DNA of 64,000 nucleotides from positions 7,083,980 to 7,147,979 of the forward strand of contig NC_034015.1 in NCBI RefSeq assembly GCF_000346465.2, in the 5' to 3' direction. The number at the start of each line of letters is the position of its first letter. Within the stretch, counting starts at the first letter, position 1. A program made the position numbers and the translations under genes. Under the pieces are notes generated by a model. That model saw nothing but the letters and a program-made list of their open reading frames with translations. It was not told the origin of the DNA and searched no databases. This DNA comes from Prunus persica. Its lineage: Eukaryota; Streptophyta; Magnoliopsida; Rosales; Rosaceae. Below, in pieces: positions 47,298-57,189 of the stretch.

Positions 47298-50200
47298 TGC
47301 TTAGTCCCAATCAACTGGACAAGGATCGAGCTGCAACAATCCGATCCATCACAAAAAGATTGTTGATATACTGGGGAGAAATGAGACTTTTCATACAGAA
47401 TCCAGCCATTAATATGGCAGAATTCACCCATGAAAGCATAAAAGAACAAGAGGAAGAAGTTTTACAGGAGGAAGTGTTGGAATTTGCACCGGCAGCACTA
47501 GATGACTCCCTGCCAGAAGTAGAGGACCCTCTACAGGAGATAAACTTAGGGACAGAAGAAGATCCAAGGCCTACTTTCATCAGTACACTGTTAAAGGAAC
47601 CACTCAAGGCTGAACTCACGGCACTTTTGCAGGAGTTCAGAGATTGTTTTGCCTGGCATTACCACGAGATGCTAGGATTGGACAGGCAGTTAGTGGAGCA
47701 CAAGCTGCCAATTAAAGATGGCTACCTTCCAGTCAAACAGGCCAGAAGAAGAATGTCTATGGACACAGAACTAAAGGTCAAAGAAGAGATAGAAAGGTTG
47801 CTCAAGGCAGGATTCATCAGGCCAGCCGTCTATGCCGATTGGTTAGCAAATATTGTACCTGTTCTCAAAAGAAAAACAGGGGCAGTTAGAATCTGCGTAG
47901 ATTACAGGAATCTGAATGAGGCATCTCCTAAAGACGAATATCCTATGCCAATGGCAGACATGTTAGTGGATGGAGCCGCTCATAACCAGATGCTATCTTT
48001 CATGGACGGCAATGCAGGTTATAACCAGATTATGATGGCAGAACAGGACATCCACAAGACAGCCTTTATGTGTCCAGGACATATAGGTGCTTTCGAGTAT
48101 ACTGTAATGCCTTTCGGTTTGAGAAATGCGGGAGCTACCTACCAAAGGGCAATGAATTCTATTTTTCATGATATGATAGGACATTCTTTGGAAGTATACA
48201 TAGATGACGTGGTGATTAAATCCCCTGAGGAAGGAAATCACGTAGCAAGTCTGAGAAAGGCATTCCTGAGAATGAGGCAGCACAAGCTAAAAATGAACCC
48301 CAAAAAATGTGTTTTTGGAGTCCAGGCAGGGAATTTCTTAGGATTCTTGGTCCACCAAAGAGGTATAGAGGTTGACAGAAATAAAGCAAAATCCATCATA
48401 GAAGCTCTACCACCTCGGAACAAGAAGGAACTTCAGAGTCTCTTAGGAAAAATCAATTTCCTAAGGAGATTCATATCCAATTCTGCAGGAAAAATCCAAC
48501 CCTTTTCCTCCCTGTTGAGACTGAAGCAGGAACAGACATTCAAATGGGAAGAACAGCACCAACAGGCTTTCCAGGAAATAAAGCATTACCTCTCAAATCC
48601 ACCAGTTCTGTCCCCACCAAAAAGGGGCAGACCCCTCAAACTTTATGTATCTGCATCAGAAGTATCCATTGGAAGTCTGCTAGTTCAAGATAACAAAGAA
48701 GGAAAAGAACAGGCGGTCTACTATCTAAGCAGAACGTTGACAGAAGTGGAAAGAAGGTATTCCGCAATAGAAAGGCTTTGCCTAGCCTTATATTTCACTG
48801 CTGTGAAGCTCAGGCACTACATGCTGCCACATACTATCTACATCATTGCCAAAACCGACTTAATCAAATACATGCTAACAAGACCAATGCTGAGGGGCAG
48901 AATTGGGAAATGGACTTTGGCTTTGACAGAATTCACCCTCAGGTATGTCCCCCAGAAAGCTGTCAAAGGGCAAGCTGTGGCAGACTTTTTGGCAGATCAC
49001 CTGGGAGAGGAAATTGAAAACATGGATTCTTTGGACATAGCAAATGCAGATCTGTTAACTAGAGCTCATGTTTGCCTTAACAATCCAATTTACTCGATTC
49101 ATCTCACACCTTGGAAATTATATTTTGATGGATCGAAGACAGACAAGGCTTCAGGAGCAGGGATTGTTCTGGAAGAACCATTAGGGGTCAGGCATTGCTA
49201 TTCTTTCCAGCTAGATTTCCAATGCACCAACAACAGGGCCGAATATGAGGCTTTGATTATAGGGCTCGAAATGTTGGTAGAATTAGGAGTCCAGTCCGTG
49301 GAAATCTTGGGAGATTCCATGCTTGTCCTAAAACAGATTGCTGGAGAATATAAGTGTCTGAATCCCTCTCTGGCTGTATATCTAGTGGCAGCTAGAAATC
49401 TGCTAACAGAATTTAGAGAAGCTACTTGGGAGCACATCCCAAGGGAGAAAAACTTTGCAGCCAATGAACTGGCTCAGGTGGCATCAGGCATACAAATGCC
49501 CGAAGACTGCGTCCAAAGGATCATCAAGATAGGAAGGAAAAGTCTACCATCTGTTTTGACGAGAGGAATGGAGATAGAAGTCAATTCTGCCTCGATCACT
49601 GGAGATGAGTGGAGGGAGCCTATCATGACTTACTTACGATATCCCACTCTGCCCTCTGAGAAAAGAGTCAGAATCATGGCTACAAACTACCTCATGTGGA
49701 ATGAAGATTTGGTCCGAAAAAGTAAGGATGAGGTACTATTAAGGTGCCTCGGGAAGACAGAATACATGAAAGTCATGGGAGAAACCCATGAGGGGGTCTG
49801 TGGAGCTCACCAAGGGGGAAGAAAGATGTGCTGGTTAATCAGAAGATATGGCTACTTCTGGCCAACCATGATGAAGGATTGCATCGACTATTCCAAAGGA
49901 TGTGAAGCCTGTCAAAGGCACGGCCCAATCCAGCAGGCTCCTTCGGTTCCCATGAATCCAGTAGTAAAACCATGGCCTTTCAGGGGATGGGCAATGGATC
50001 TCATTGGCAAAATCTATCCAGCCAGCAACCAGCAGCACTGTTTCATCATCGTTGCCACAGATTATTTCACCAAGTGGGTAGAAGCCAAGCCAGTAAAAAC
50101 CACAACATCTCAAGAGATCATCACCTTCATAGAAGAACAGATCATACAAAGGTTTGGCATTCCAGAATCAATCACAACCGATAGGGGTTCTTCTTTCATA

Positions 50201-50776
50201 TCTAGGGACATGCTAGATATGGCAGAAACATTCAAGTTCAAACTGCTTCAATCTACTCCTTACTATGCTCAAGCTAATGGACAGGCAGAATCAAGTAACA
50301 AGGTGATTATCAATATCATTAGAAAGATGCTAGAGAAAAATCCAAAGCAATGGCACGAGAAGTTGTCAGAAACTTTGTGGGCATACAGAACTTCGAAGAG
50401 AGAAGCGACTGGCATGACCCCCTATGCTCTAACCTACGGCCACGATGCAATTCTTCCCATGGAGATAGCAGTCCAGTCCCTTAGAATTGCTCACCAGCAT
50501 GGTCTCACTGGGGAGGATTACTCCCAAGCCATGTTACTGGAATTGGAAGGATTGGATGCAAGCAGAATTGATACCCTCAACAAACTCTTAGCAGGAAAAC
50601 AGGCTGTATCGAGAGCCTACAACAAAAGAGTCAAAAACAAGAGTTTTGAAGAGGGAGAGATAGTCTGGAAGGCAATTCTGCCCCTTGGAGCACACATAGC
50701 TGGGTATGGGAAATGGTCACCTACATGGGAAGGCCCTTTTATAATTAACCAAATCCTCGGAAAGGAACAACATTGA
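47273..50776 (+). CDS. Tat element reverse transcriptase, dual RNase H and integrase
   Basis: 1167 codons. In order: RT with the YIDDV catalytic motif near residue 309; the connected RNase H (LKLYVSASEVSIGSLL) near 460; a second, archaeal-like RNase H (YFDGSKTDKASGAG near 617; NNRAEYEAL; GDSMLV); a zinc-binding HHCC region (about 830-881); and the integrase core with D in AMDLIG (about 908), D in TTDRGSS (about 969) and E in QAESSNK (about 1005). The C terminus stops at EGPFIINQILGKEQH, somewhat short of the usual family end. The start in this frame overlaps the protease frame, so the true junction involves a frame change near 47273-47297. Confidence 0.93.
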   Translation: MCRTSRILMLSPNQLDKDRAATIRSITKRLLIYWGEMRLFIQNPAINMAEFTHESIKEQEEEVLQEEVLEFAPAALDDSLPEVEDPLQEINLGTEEDPRPTFISTLLKEPLKAELTALLQEFRDCFAWHYHEMLGLDRQLVEHKLPIKDGYLPVKQARRRMSMDTELKVKEEIERLLKAGFIRPAVYADWLANIVPVLKRKTGAVRICVDYRNLNEASPKDEYPMPMADMLVDGAAHNQMLSFMDGNAGYNQIMMAEQDIHKTAFMCPGHIGAFEYTVMPFGLRNAGATYQRAMNSIFHDMIGHSLEVYIDDVVIKSPEEGNHVASLRKAFLRMRQHKLKMNPKKCVFGVQAGNFLGFLVHQRGIEVDRNKAKSIIEALPPRNKKELQSLLGKINFLRRFISNSAGKIQPFSSLLRLKQEQTFKWEEQHQQAFQEIKHYLSNPPVLSPPKRGRPLKLYVSASEVSIGSLLVQDNKEGKEQAVYYLSRTLTEVERRYSAIERLCLALYFTAVKLRHYMLPHTIYIIAKTDLIKYMLTRPMLRGRIGKWTLALTEFTLRYVPQKAVKGQAVADFLADHLGEEIENMDSLDIANADLLTRAHVCLNNPIYSIHLTPWKLYFDGSKTDKASGAGIVLEEPLGVRHCYSFQLDFQCTNNRAEYEALIIGLEMLVELGVQSVEILGDSMLVLKQIAGEYKCLNPSLAVYLVAARNLLTEFREATWEHIPREKNFAANELAQVASGIQMPEDCVQRIIKIGRKSLPSVLTRGMEIEVNSASITGDEWREPIMTYLRYPTLPSEKRVRIMATNYLMWNEDLVRKSKDEVLLRCLGKTEYMKVMGETHEGVCGAHQGGRKMCWLIRRYGYFWPTMMKDCIDYSKGCEACQRHGPIQQAPSVPMNPVVKPWPFRGWAMDLIGKIYPASNQQHCFIIVATDYFTKWVEAKPVKTTTSQEIITFIEEQIIQRFGIPESITTDRGSSFISRDMLDMAETFKFKLLQSTPYYAQANGQAESSNKVIINIIRKMLEKNPKQWHEKLSETLWAYRTSKREATGMTPYALTYGHDAILPMEIAVQSLRIAHQHGLTGEDYSQAMLLELEGLDASRIDTLNKLLAGKQAVSRAYNKRVKNKSFEEGEIVWKAILPLGAHIAGYGKWSPTWEGPFIINQILGKEQH

Positions 50777-50964
50777 CCTTTTTGTTTCTTGAAAGGGAAT
50801 CTTGTTTAGATTTGTTTTTACTTTAAAGTTGTTCTGTTTTTACTGTACTTTCAAAACCGTGTCCGGTTATTGCATCAAGAATAAAAAGCAGTAAAAATGC
50901 TTTGAAAGCTTATATAAAAATAGCCACCTTTACGGCAAATTATTCAAACAAAAGAAAGAAGAAG
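50777..50964. terminator. Convergent intergenic segment between pol and the antisense gene
   Basis: 188 bp separate the sense pol stop from the antisense gene's stop. An AATAAA occurs at about 50881 on the plus strand. Transcripts from both sides must end or overlap here. No structure beyond AT-rich sequence is evident. Confidence 0.4.
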
Positions 50965-53900
50965 CTAAAATCCTAGCTTTCTAAGAGTCTCCTGTAGGTT
51001 CGCTTTCTTGACAGACAGTTCTTTCTGGAGCAACACCCCCTGGTGAATTGAAGCCTCTGCAATTTCCAAAGCTGGCCTGGAAGCTGCAACCATACTTTGC
51101 ACAAGGAAGGTGGCCTTAGTTTTGGAACTCAGTCCAGCCCCAAGTTTGTTCTGCACCTCCCTACACTCTGCCAGCTGTTTTTGGAGTTCTTCAATCTGCT
51201 TCTCCAACTTATCCGCGGTAGCCTTAGCCTCCTTATATCCAGCCACCATCTGATCCAGTTCTGTTTTCTGCCTGGCAAAGTCAGCCAGATTAGCTTTATG
51301 TGTGGCCTTGCAGAACTCAGAAGTTTTGAACGTAGGCCTAAGATCTTCATAGCGATCATGCAGATTAAGCACATCTCTGGCCAGGCTTAGGCCCATCTCA
51401 AGAATAGGCCTCGGAGCCATGTTCTGTCTATGCAGCAGGTCCAGGTCCTTCATCAGCTGATCAAGAGCCCCTGTATCTTCATCAAATTCCAGCTCAGTGG
51501 ACTGCCAGATTTTCAACCTCTCCATGGCTTCCTCCACCGCCCTAGATTTTGCCTTGCCTGGAGGAGAGCTGAGTTTCTCCAGTCTGTCCAATTGGGCATC
51601 CAGATCCATGGCTTCAAACTCTTCAAGTTCTGGATCAGCAAAAGAAGCCGTGACAGATGATCCTGGAAAGGAATGAATAGGCATCTGCAGAAGAGAACAT
51701 AAGCTAAGACCAGGCAGAAAGTGGAAGATAAAGGAGGCTCGAAAGTTATGAAAACTTACAACGACAATGGGAGGCTTCAGAGGGCTGGACACCGCAGCCA
51801 GGGCACCAGTAGCTTTAGGCACTTCCACCTGGAAAGACTGCAAATGTTAAAAAGACAGAACAGACAGAACAGCAGGAAAACATGAACAGTTGAAGGGGAA
51901 AATTACCACAACCACAGGAGCAGCTGCAGTCGTTCCCACCTCAGCCTCCGGGACCACAACGGTTAATTCTGCCTGATCCACGGGGTCTGATGCAGATGGC
52001 TCCACCTGATCCTCGGCCTCTGGAGCGGCAGTAGAGTGTTCTGCCTCAGCATCCTCAAAAAGAGCCAGTTCTGAGCTGGTCAGCTCAGCACTCGGACCCT
52101 TTTGTTGCTTCTGCGCCAAGGCAATGCTCTCCGCTATCACCTCAGCAGGAATTTCATCCTACAGGAAGGGGGTCAGAACAGAAGGAATGAAGCAAAAGAG
52201 GAACTAATGCGAGTCACAAACTAAAACTCACCTCGTCTTCCACCGCTGCCACCTTCTCTTGGGGCACCTCCTCCAGCTCTTGCAGCTCTTTTTCCTGCTC
52301 CACCTCCTCAAAGGCTTCTCGCAGCTCATCGTCCGTCCCAGAAGTAGTGGCTGGGATTGCTGCGGCTTCTTCTGCGGCAAAGTATTCCACTTCACCCCTC
52401 TTCTTAAGCTTTTTTAACTTAGTAGGAGGAGGAGAAGGACTCCCAGCTGGACAGAACAAAAGGAAAAGATTAGAAAACAGAAAACAGAATAAATCTAGAG
52501 AGAACAGTTGGAATGCTCCAAACTTACCAGGAATGCCAGGCCGCGTGGTATTATCCAGAGGGGGAGCAGGCCCTTTTCTTTTTCTTCTACCAGAAGGAAC
52601 AGCCTCGGCAGGGGTTTGTTCTGCCTCAACATCATCCTCTTCATCAGCAGAAGGGAGCTCCAAATCCCCGGCGGCAATGACAGAAGAGACTTGAGGACAA
52701 TCCAACAGGAAAAGACAGAAGAAAAATAAAAAGGAAAGGCTTACCAATCACTTCTCCAGCCTGGACAGACTGTCCACCCACGTTCTTTGTCAGGGAAGGA
52801 TCTAATAACAGGCAGAACATAGGTTAAAAACAGATTATCAAGACAGAACAAGTCCCAGACAGAATCAAGTATCTACCTTCTATAATTTGTGCATTAATGT
52901 CCTTGATGGTCTGGATCATATGCGCTTTGGCCTCCCCCTCCGCAAAAAGATGCCAGTTCTCCCAGCCGTCAAAAAGCGTCTTGAGGACAGTAACAGAAGC
53001 TGGTAGATTTTGGAATCTGGTTTGCCACCAGGCGTCAAAATCAGCAGAACTCCAGGAATTTGGCTCCCATGAGGGATAGAGGGCATCCGTGCTATTATTT
53101 ATCTTGTTCACTGCACACCGGGCATCCTTGTGCACCTCCAGATCATCTACATCCCTCCAAGAAGAGGCCCGATTGCAACTCCGATATGATTTCAATGGTA
53201 TGAGCTGAGGGCAGCCAAGCTGCCTTGCACAGAAGTTGGGATGATAGACTTCTGCCCCCAGATGATAGTTTGGAGGTTTGCCCCCGCCATGGGGCAGATC
53301 TCTGGGCAAAGTAATGCTCAGAAATTTCTTCCTGAAACCTGTTCTGGCAGCCTCGTCTTCTGGTTCTTTCTCGAAAAGCCGAGATCCAGTCTGGAACCAA
53401 GGATAGGTCCTTCTGATCACCACTTGCCACTGAGCAGCCGACCTCTTGGTACAATGCCTGAAGAGCATCAAATACTCCTCAAGAGAGCGCTTGGGCACTT
53501 CTGCCGATATCAGGGGAAGGGCCAGAACTTGGTCTTCAGGCAGAACTATGTCTGGAAACCTTAACTCGGGGAAATATACCTGCAGCCAGATCTGGATCAT
53601 CCAGAATGCGCCAGGAGCAGACAGGTTCAATGGATTCTCAAGAGTGGCAGTATACAGATTCTTGAAAAGGTGGGCCAGAACTGTTGGTCCAAGCCCCACA
53701 TCAGTGTGATTGTGAAGTGCTTCTGCCAGATGTCTGTATTCAAGCAGAACTGCCGAAGACCGATTGGGGAAGACAAATCGGTTCAGCCAATACAGAAGGA
53801 ACAACATATGTTGCTGATCCTTGTCCTTCTCAACGCTGAATCTCTTCAGATAGTTGGAGAAGGAGCAGTTCTGGTTGATCGTGGCTGGAGGGATAGTGAA

Positions 53901-54539
53901 GGGAGTGGCCACTTTCTCCTGGTTCTTTCGCCTGTGATAATCCCCAACAGCATCAACAGGTCTGCCATGGGGCCTAAACCCAAAAATCTGAGCCATATCC
54001 AGCAGAGTTGGAGCCATGGGACCCACACGGAAATCAAATGTGTTGCTGGCAGAATTCCAAAAACACAAGGCAGCAGCAAGCAGGTTCTCATCTCTGTTAA
54101 TCGACTGCTTGGACAGAAGAATGGCGTCATAGAGCCCAGCTCTCCTCCAGTGACCCCCATATCTCGGGAGAAGTCTGTCAATCCAGTCTGCCCATTTGAC
54201 TGGACTGTTCCTCACCTCGCTGGACGGGAAAGATCGACTCAAATTCTTGCTAACCCAAGAATGAGAAGCCAGGGCGGAAGTACTCTCGAAGCACAAAGGA
54301 GCCTCGGCGTCCTTTTTCAGCAGTTCTGCCGCCTCAGCCGGAACAGGGCCAAACCAGTGAGGCCCCAGCACCAGGGTATTCTCGAACAAATGAAGAACAT
54401 TTTCATCCAGATTCTTCTGAGCAAAAGGATGGAGCTTGCTCCTAACCTCTATTGCGTGGGCATCAATCCCGCTCCCAGTGATGTAATCAGGAGGGATTGA
54501 AGCTGAAGAAGACTGAGCATGGGACCTTGGGGAAGACAT
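50965..54539 (-). CDS. Antisense seven-exon gene for a plant mobile domain (PMD) protein inside the Tat element
   Basis: Minus-strand exons: 52877-54539, 52745-52801, 52528-52689, 52232-52446, 51907-52158, 51760-51837 and 50965-51684. All six introns are GT-AG, with pyrimidine-rich acceptors in most. Phases agree throughout and give 1048 residues without a stop. Exon 1 is a PMD (aminotransferase-like plant mobile domain): WADWIDRLLPRYGGHWRRAG, LYDAILLSKQSI, ALCFWNSASNTFDF, GPMAPTLLDMAQIFGF. Exons 3 and 4 are acidic with basic clusters GRRKRK and KLKKLKKR, possible nuclear signals. The last exon is helical with a coiled coil (about FARQKTELDQ to AECREVQNKL). PMD proteins occur both in transposons and in host silencing factors of the MAIL/MAIN group. 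Function here is unknown. Extra antisense ORFs have been described in Tat elements; the intact multi-exon structure is what I see here. Confidence 0.85.
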
Positions 54540-54834
54540 TTCGGATTCAAGGAAGGAAGCAGAGAGAAAAGGGGGAAGTTCGAAGGAAACGATGAAAACC
54601 CGAAGAGAAGTTCCAAGTTTGAAAGGCTAAGAGGCAGTGGGTCTGAAATTTCTTTTAAAAGGGAAGGCTCGAAACGTGAGAGGAAGAAGAAGATACGGCA
54701 GCTGGTGATTATTGGCTAGTAACTAGCCAAATAAATAGCCGTTTTTCTTCTCCCACGAACTCTAGATCATTATGGGCGGACGTGACAGACGCACGAAGCG
54801 GAAAGGACTGGCGCGCAAATTCATGGCAAAAACA
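54540..54834 (-). promoter_or_regulatory. Probable promoter and leader of the antisense PMD gene
   Basis: On the minus strand a TATA-like CTATTTATTT lies at 54731-54740, about 195 bp before the ATG at 54539. A perfect 19-bp palindrome TTGGCTAGTAACTAGCCAA occupies 54712-54730, just downstream of it. A second AT-rich candidate (CCCTTTTAAAAG) is near 54655-54666. Transcription is not shown. Confidence 0.45.
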
Positions 54835-54884
54835 TTAAGTCTGAAAAACCGTTCCAAAAACAAGTTCAGACTTAATGGGGGCAT
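54835..54884 (+). promoter_or_regulatory. Stem-loop and polypurine tract before the 3' LTR
   Basis: TTAAGTCTGAA (54835-54845) and TTCAGACTTAA (54865-54875) form a perfect 11-bp stem with a 19-base loop. The polypurine tract TGGGGGCAT follows at once and abuts the LTR. The tract primes plus-strand DNA synthesis in LTR elements; the role of the hairpin is unknown. Confidence 0.7.
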
Positions 54885-56384
54885 TGTTTGGGCCTAAATT
54901 TGACACACCAAAGAGATCCAGAAACAGGCCCGTGGTGAAATACTTATCCAGTCCCAAAAAAACCCAAAACGTAGAAAGCTGTCATATTGGGCCTTTGAAG
55001 ATCAACCCACAAAATATTGTTTAAACTCAAGCCCAAGAGACTAAAGACACATTCACGTGGCTACCTCACCTCTCTGGAAAGTCAGCAATTCCAACTAGAG
55101 TTTTTATGTGAGAAGGGACGTTTCTGAAAACACTGCCGAGAAAGAAAAATCAAAGGGGCGTCTATGATCAGAGACTTTTTGCTCCAAAGCAACACACTAT
55201 CTTCTAAAAAGATTTCGCAAATCACGTTTTCAAGAGCAAGAAACAGGGTGTTGTTCAGAAAATACAAAAGAAAAATCAAAACCGCCATAGGATCAGCTCA
55301 CACAGACGGTGGCATTAAAATAGAAAAAAACGTCAGCCAGGAAACCAGGGAAGGGATCGCTATAGGAAGTGACCACTGGGAGTCTATCTGCCATAATTGA
55401 TAAAAATCTTTCCTGCTTTACGTTTTGAGAAATCTTTTGCCGCCCATTATTAAAATTTAAAACCACCTTCAAAAGGAGGGTCTCTTATAAAAACAGAAGC
55501 AGGCAAGAAAGAAAGGACACTCAACTCATCAACCAAAAAAAACAACAGCAAGAAAAACAGCCAAGAGCTCACAAGAGCTCACTTAAATTCCAAGAGGAAC
55601 CAACCTTAAATCAGAATTCCAAGGTTCAGACTTAGAAAACAAATTTCCTAGAACGAGATTCCTCGTTACAAATTTGGTTCAGCAAAAGCCAAGACAAACA
55701 TAGTTTGAGTTTTCACAACTATGAAAACCTCAACAAATTTTACAGCATGGTTCCAGCTTGCTAAATCCTCGAGAATAGCCACTTCTGTCCCTTCAGACTG
55801 AAGAAGTCACAGTTCTGCCCGCTCAAGAGCCTCCCAAGGCTTGAAGTAGATTGAAGCTCTGCCAAAATCAAACTTTGGTATCGATTTACAGCTGAAGCCA
55901 AGCAGCTAAAGTTGTTGACAGTACAGTCCAGCATAGACATACCCAGTCCAACCCGGATCAGAAGTTTCTACGCAGGCAGAAATGGGATTCCAGCCATCCT
56001 TTTGCCTTCCTAGAGTTGATTTCTCCCTTCTTAATTTTGTAAAAGGCAGTTCTGCCTGAAACAGTACTTTATTATTATCTATTCTGGCCAGAACAACCAT
56101 TTTTGGTACTGAGATAAATTGTGAAAGTCCTCACCAGTCTGAGGCAAGAAAAGAACTTACTTGGGAGATATTCCTCACCCAAATTCACAATCGTTTGTTT
56201 TAGAAGTCAGTAACTTGAGGCGCAAGTTATCCACTCTAAAAATAAGTCTGCTAGAATTTACATTGCTAGCAGTGGCACGCTCGCACACCAAAGAAAGCTG
56301 ACTTGTCGACCAACAAGTGGTCTCCAAGCCAGTGGGGAACTTCGCCCTTCCACATCAGGAGTTAAACACGAAAACGGGTGAACA
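54885..56384 (+). repeat. Tat element 3' LTR
   Basis: 1500 bp. It differs from the 5' LTR by eight substitutions and a 10-bp tandem duplication (AAGAGCTCAC twice near 55562-55581), which accounts for the length difference. Confidence 0.96.
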
Positions 56385-56389
56385 GGAAC

Positions 56390-57185
56390 CTAAGGTCAAT
56401 CTATGGTAAAAAGTCTTAGATGTTCAATCCACTATGGTGTTAAACCTTATTTGGTTATGTTAAAACTTATTGAGAATTAGTCTATGGAGCTATGAACTAG
56501 TTTGGTTTACATGATTTAATGTTTACTTTTATTTCTAGAAAGACTATAGAAATTGTAAGTACCAAAAAAAAATAATTATTAAATTTTAAGCTAATAACTT
56601 TAGCTAGCCCACCTGTTGAAAAATTTATGGTTCTGGCCTTGTAGGAGCTTCACTATTATACCAAAAATAGGAGATGAATTTATAATTAAAAAAACCACAT
56701 ATAATGCACTTTAAAAACACACCCAAAATTCATTTACTATATAACAAATTGGTGTTGAAGTTCCTATAAATTACAGGACTGCAACTGATCAAGCCTAACA
56801 TAAAAAATAAAAAATAAAAAAATAAAAAAAAGAAGCTCAAAAAGCATCCAAAACAACCCTAGCCCATTCTCATAAAAAAGCCCAAACTTTTTTTTTTTTC
56901 GGTTACAAAAACCCCAAACATTTTACCATCTCGAAAATCATAACTTTACTTCAAACACGCTGCTTCATTAAATCATCTTTGCAAAACGTCTCTTCATTTC
57001 ACCGTCTTCATCAAAGCGTCTTTATCATTTATGCAAACCGAAACTCCATAACTACCACCAACCTTGATCTACTTTCAAAAACAGACACCACACACTGACC
57101 TCCACCTACAAAACCAACACAAAAGTTAAGAGAACAATTTCAACAAGAAAACGCTTCAAAGGTAAGACATTTACAAACCAAACCT
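56390..57185. other. Right end of the old repeat, then spacer
   Basis: 56390-56425 continues the repeat interrupted at 42062. The remainder is AT-rich with A and T tracts (56560, 56800-56835, 56888-56900) and no gene seen. Confidence 0.5.
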
Positions 57186-57189
57186 TAAC

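Larger units (their letters stand above)
42063..56384 (+). mobile_element. Complete young Tat-lineage Ty3/Gypsy LTR retrotransposon, 14.3 kb
   Basis: LTRs at 42063-43552 and 54885-56384 begin TGTTTGGGCC and end GGGTGAACA. The perfect target duplication GGAAC is at 42058-42062 and 56385-56389. By eye the LTRs differ by eight substitutions (six transitions) and one 10-bp duplication in the 3' copy, about 0.5 per cent, so insertion was recent. Gag, protease, RT, RNase H, a second RNase H and integrase follow in Gypsy order; the extra RNase H after the first is diagnostic of the Tat lineage. An antisense PMD gene lies between pol and the 3' LTR. The sense frames are interrupted three times. Confidence 0.96.

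Noticed and set aside
51097..51390. Plus-strand frame of 97 codons
   Set aside because: Shadow of the last exon of the antisense gene.
53670..54500. 276-codon plus-strand frame
   Set aside because: Complementary shadow of the antisense PMD exon 1, which has the real domain.
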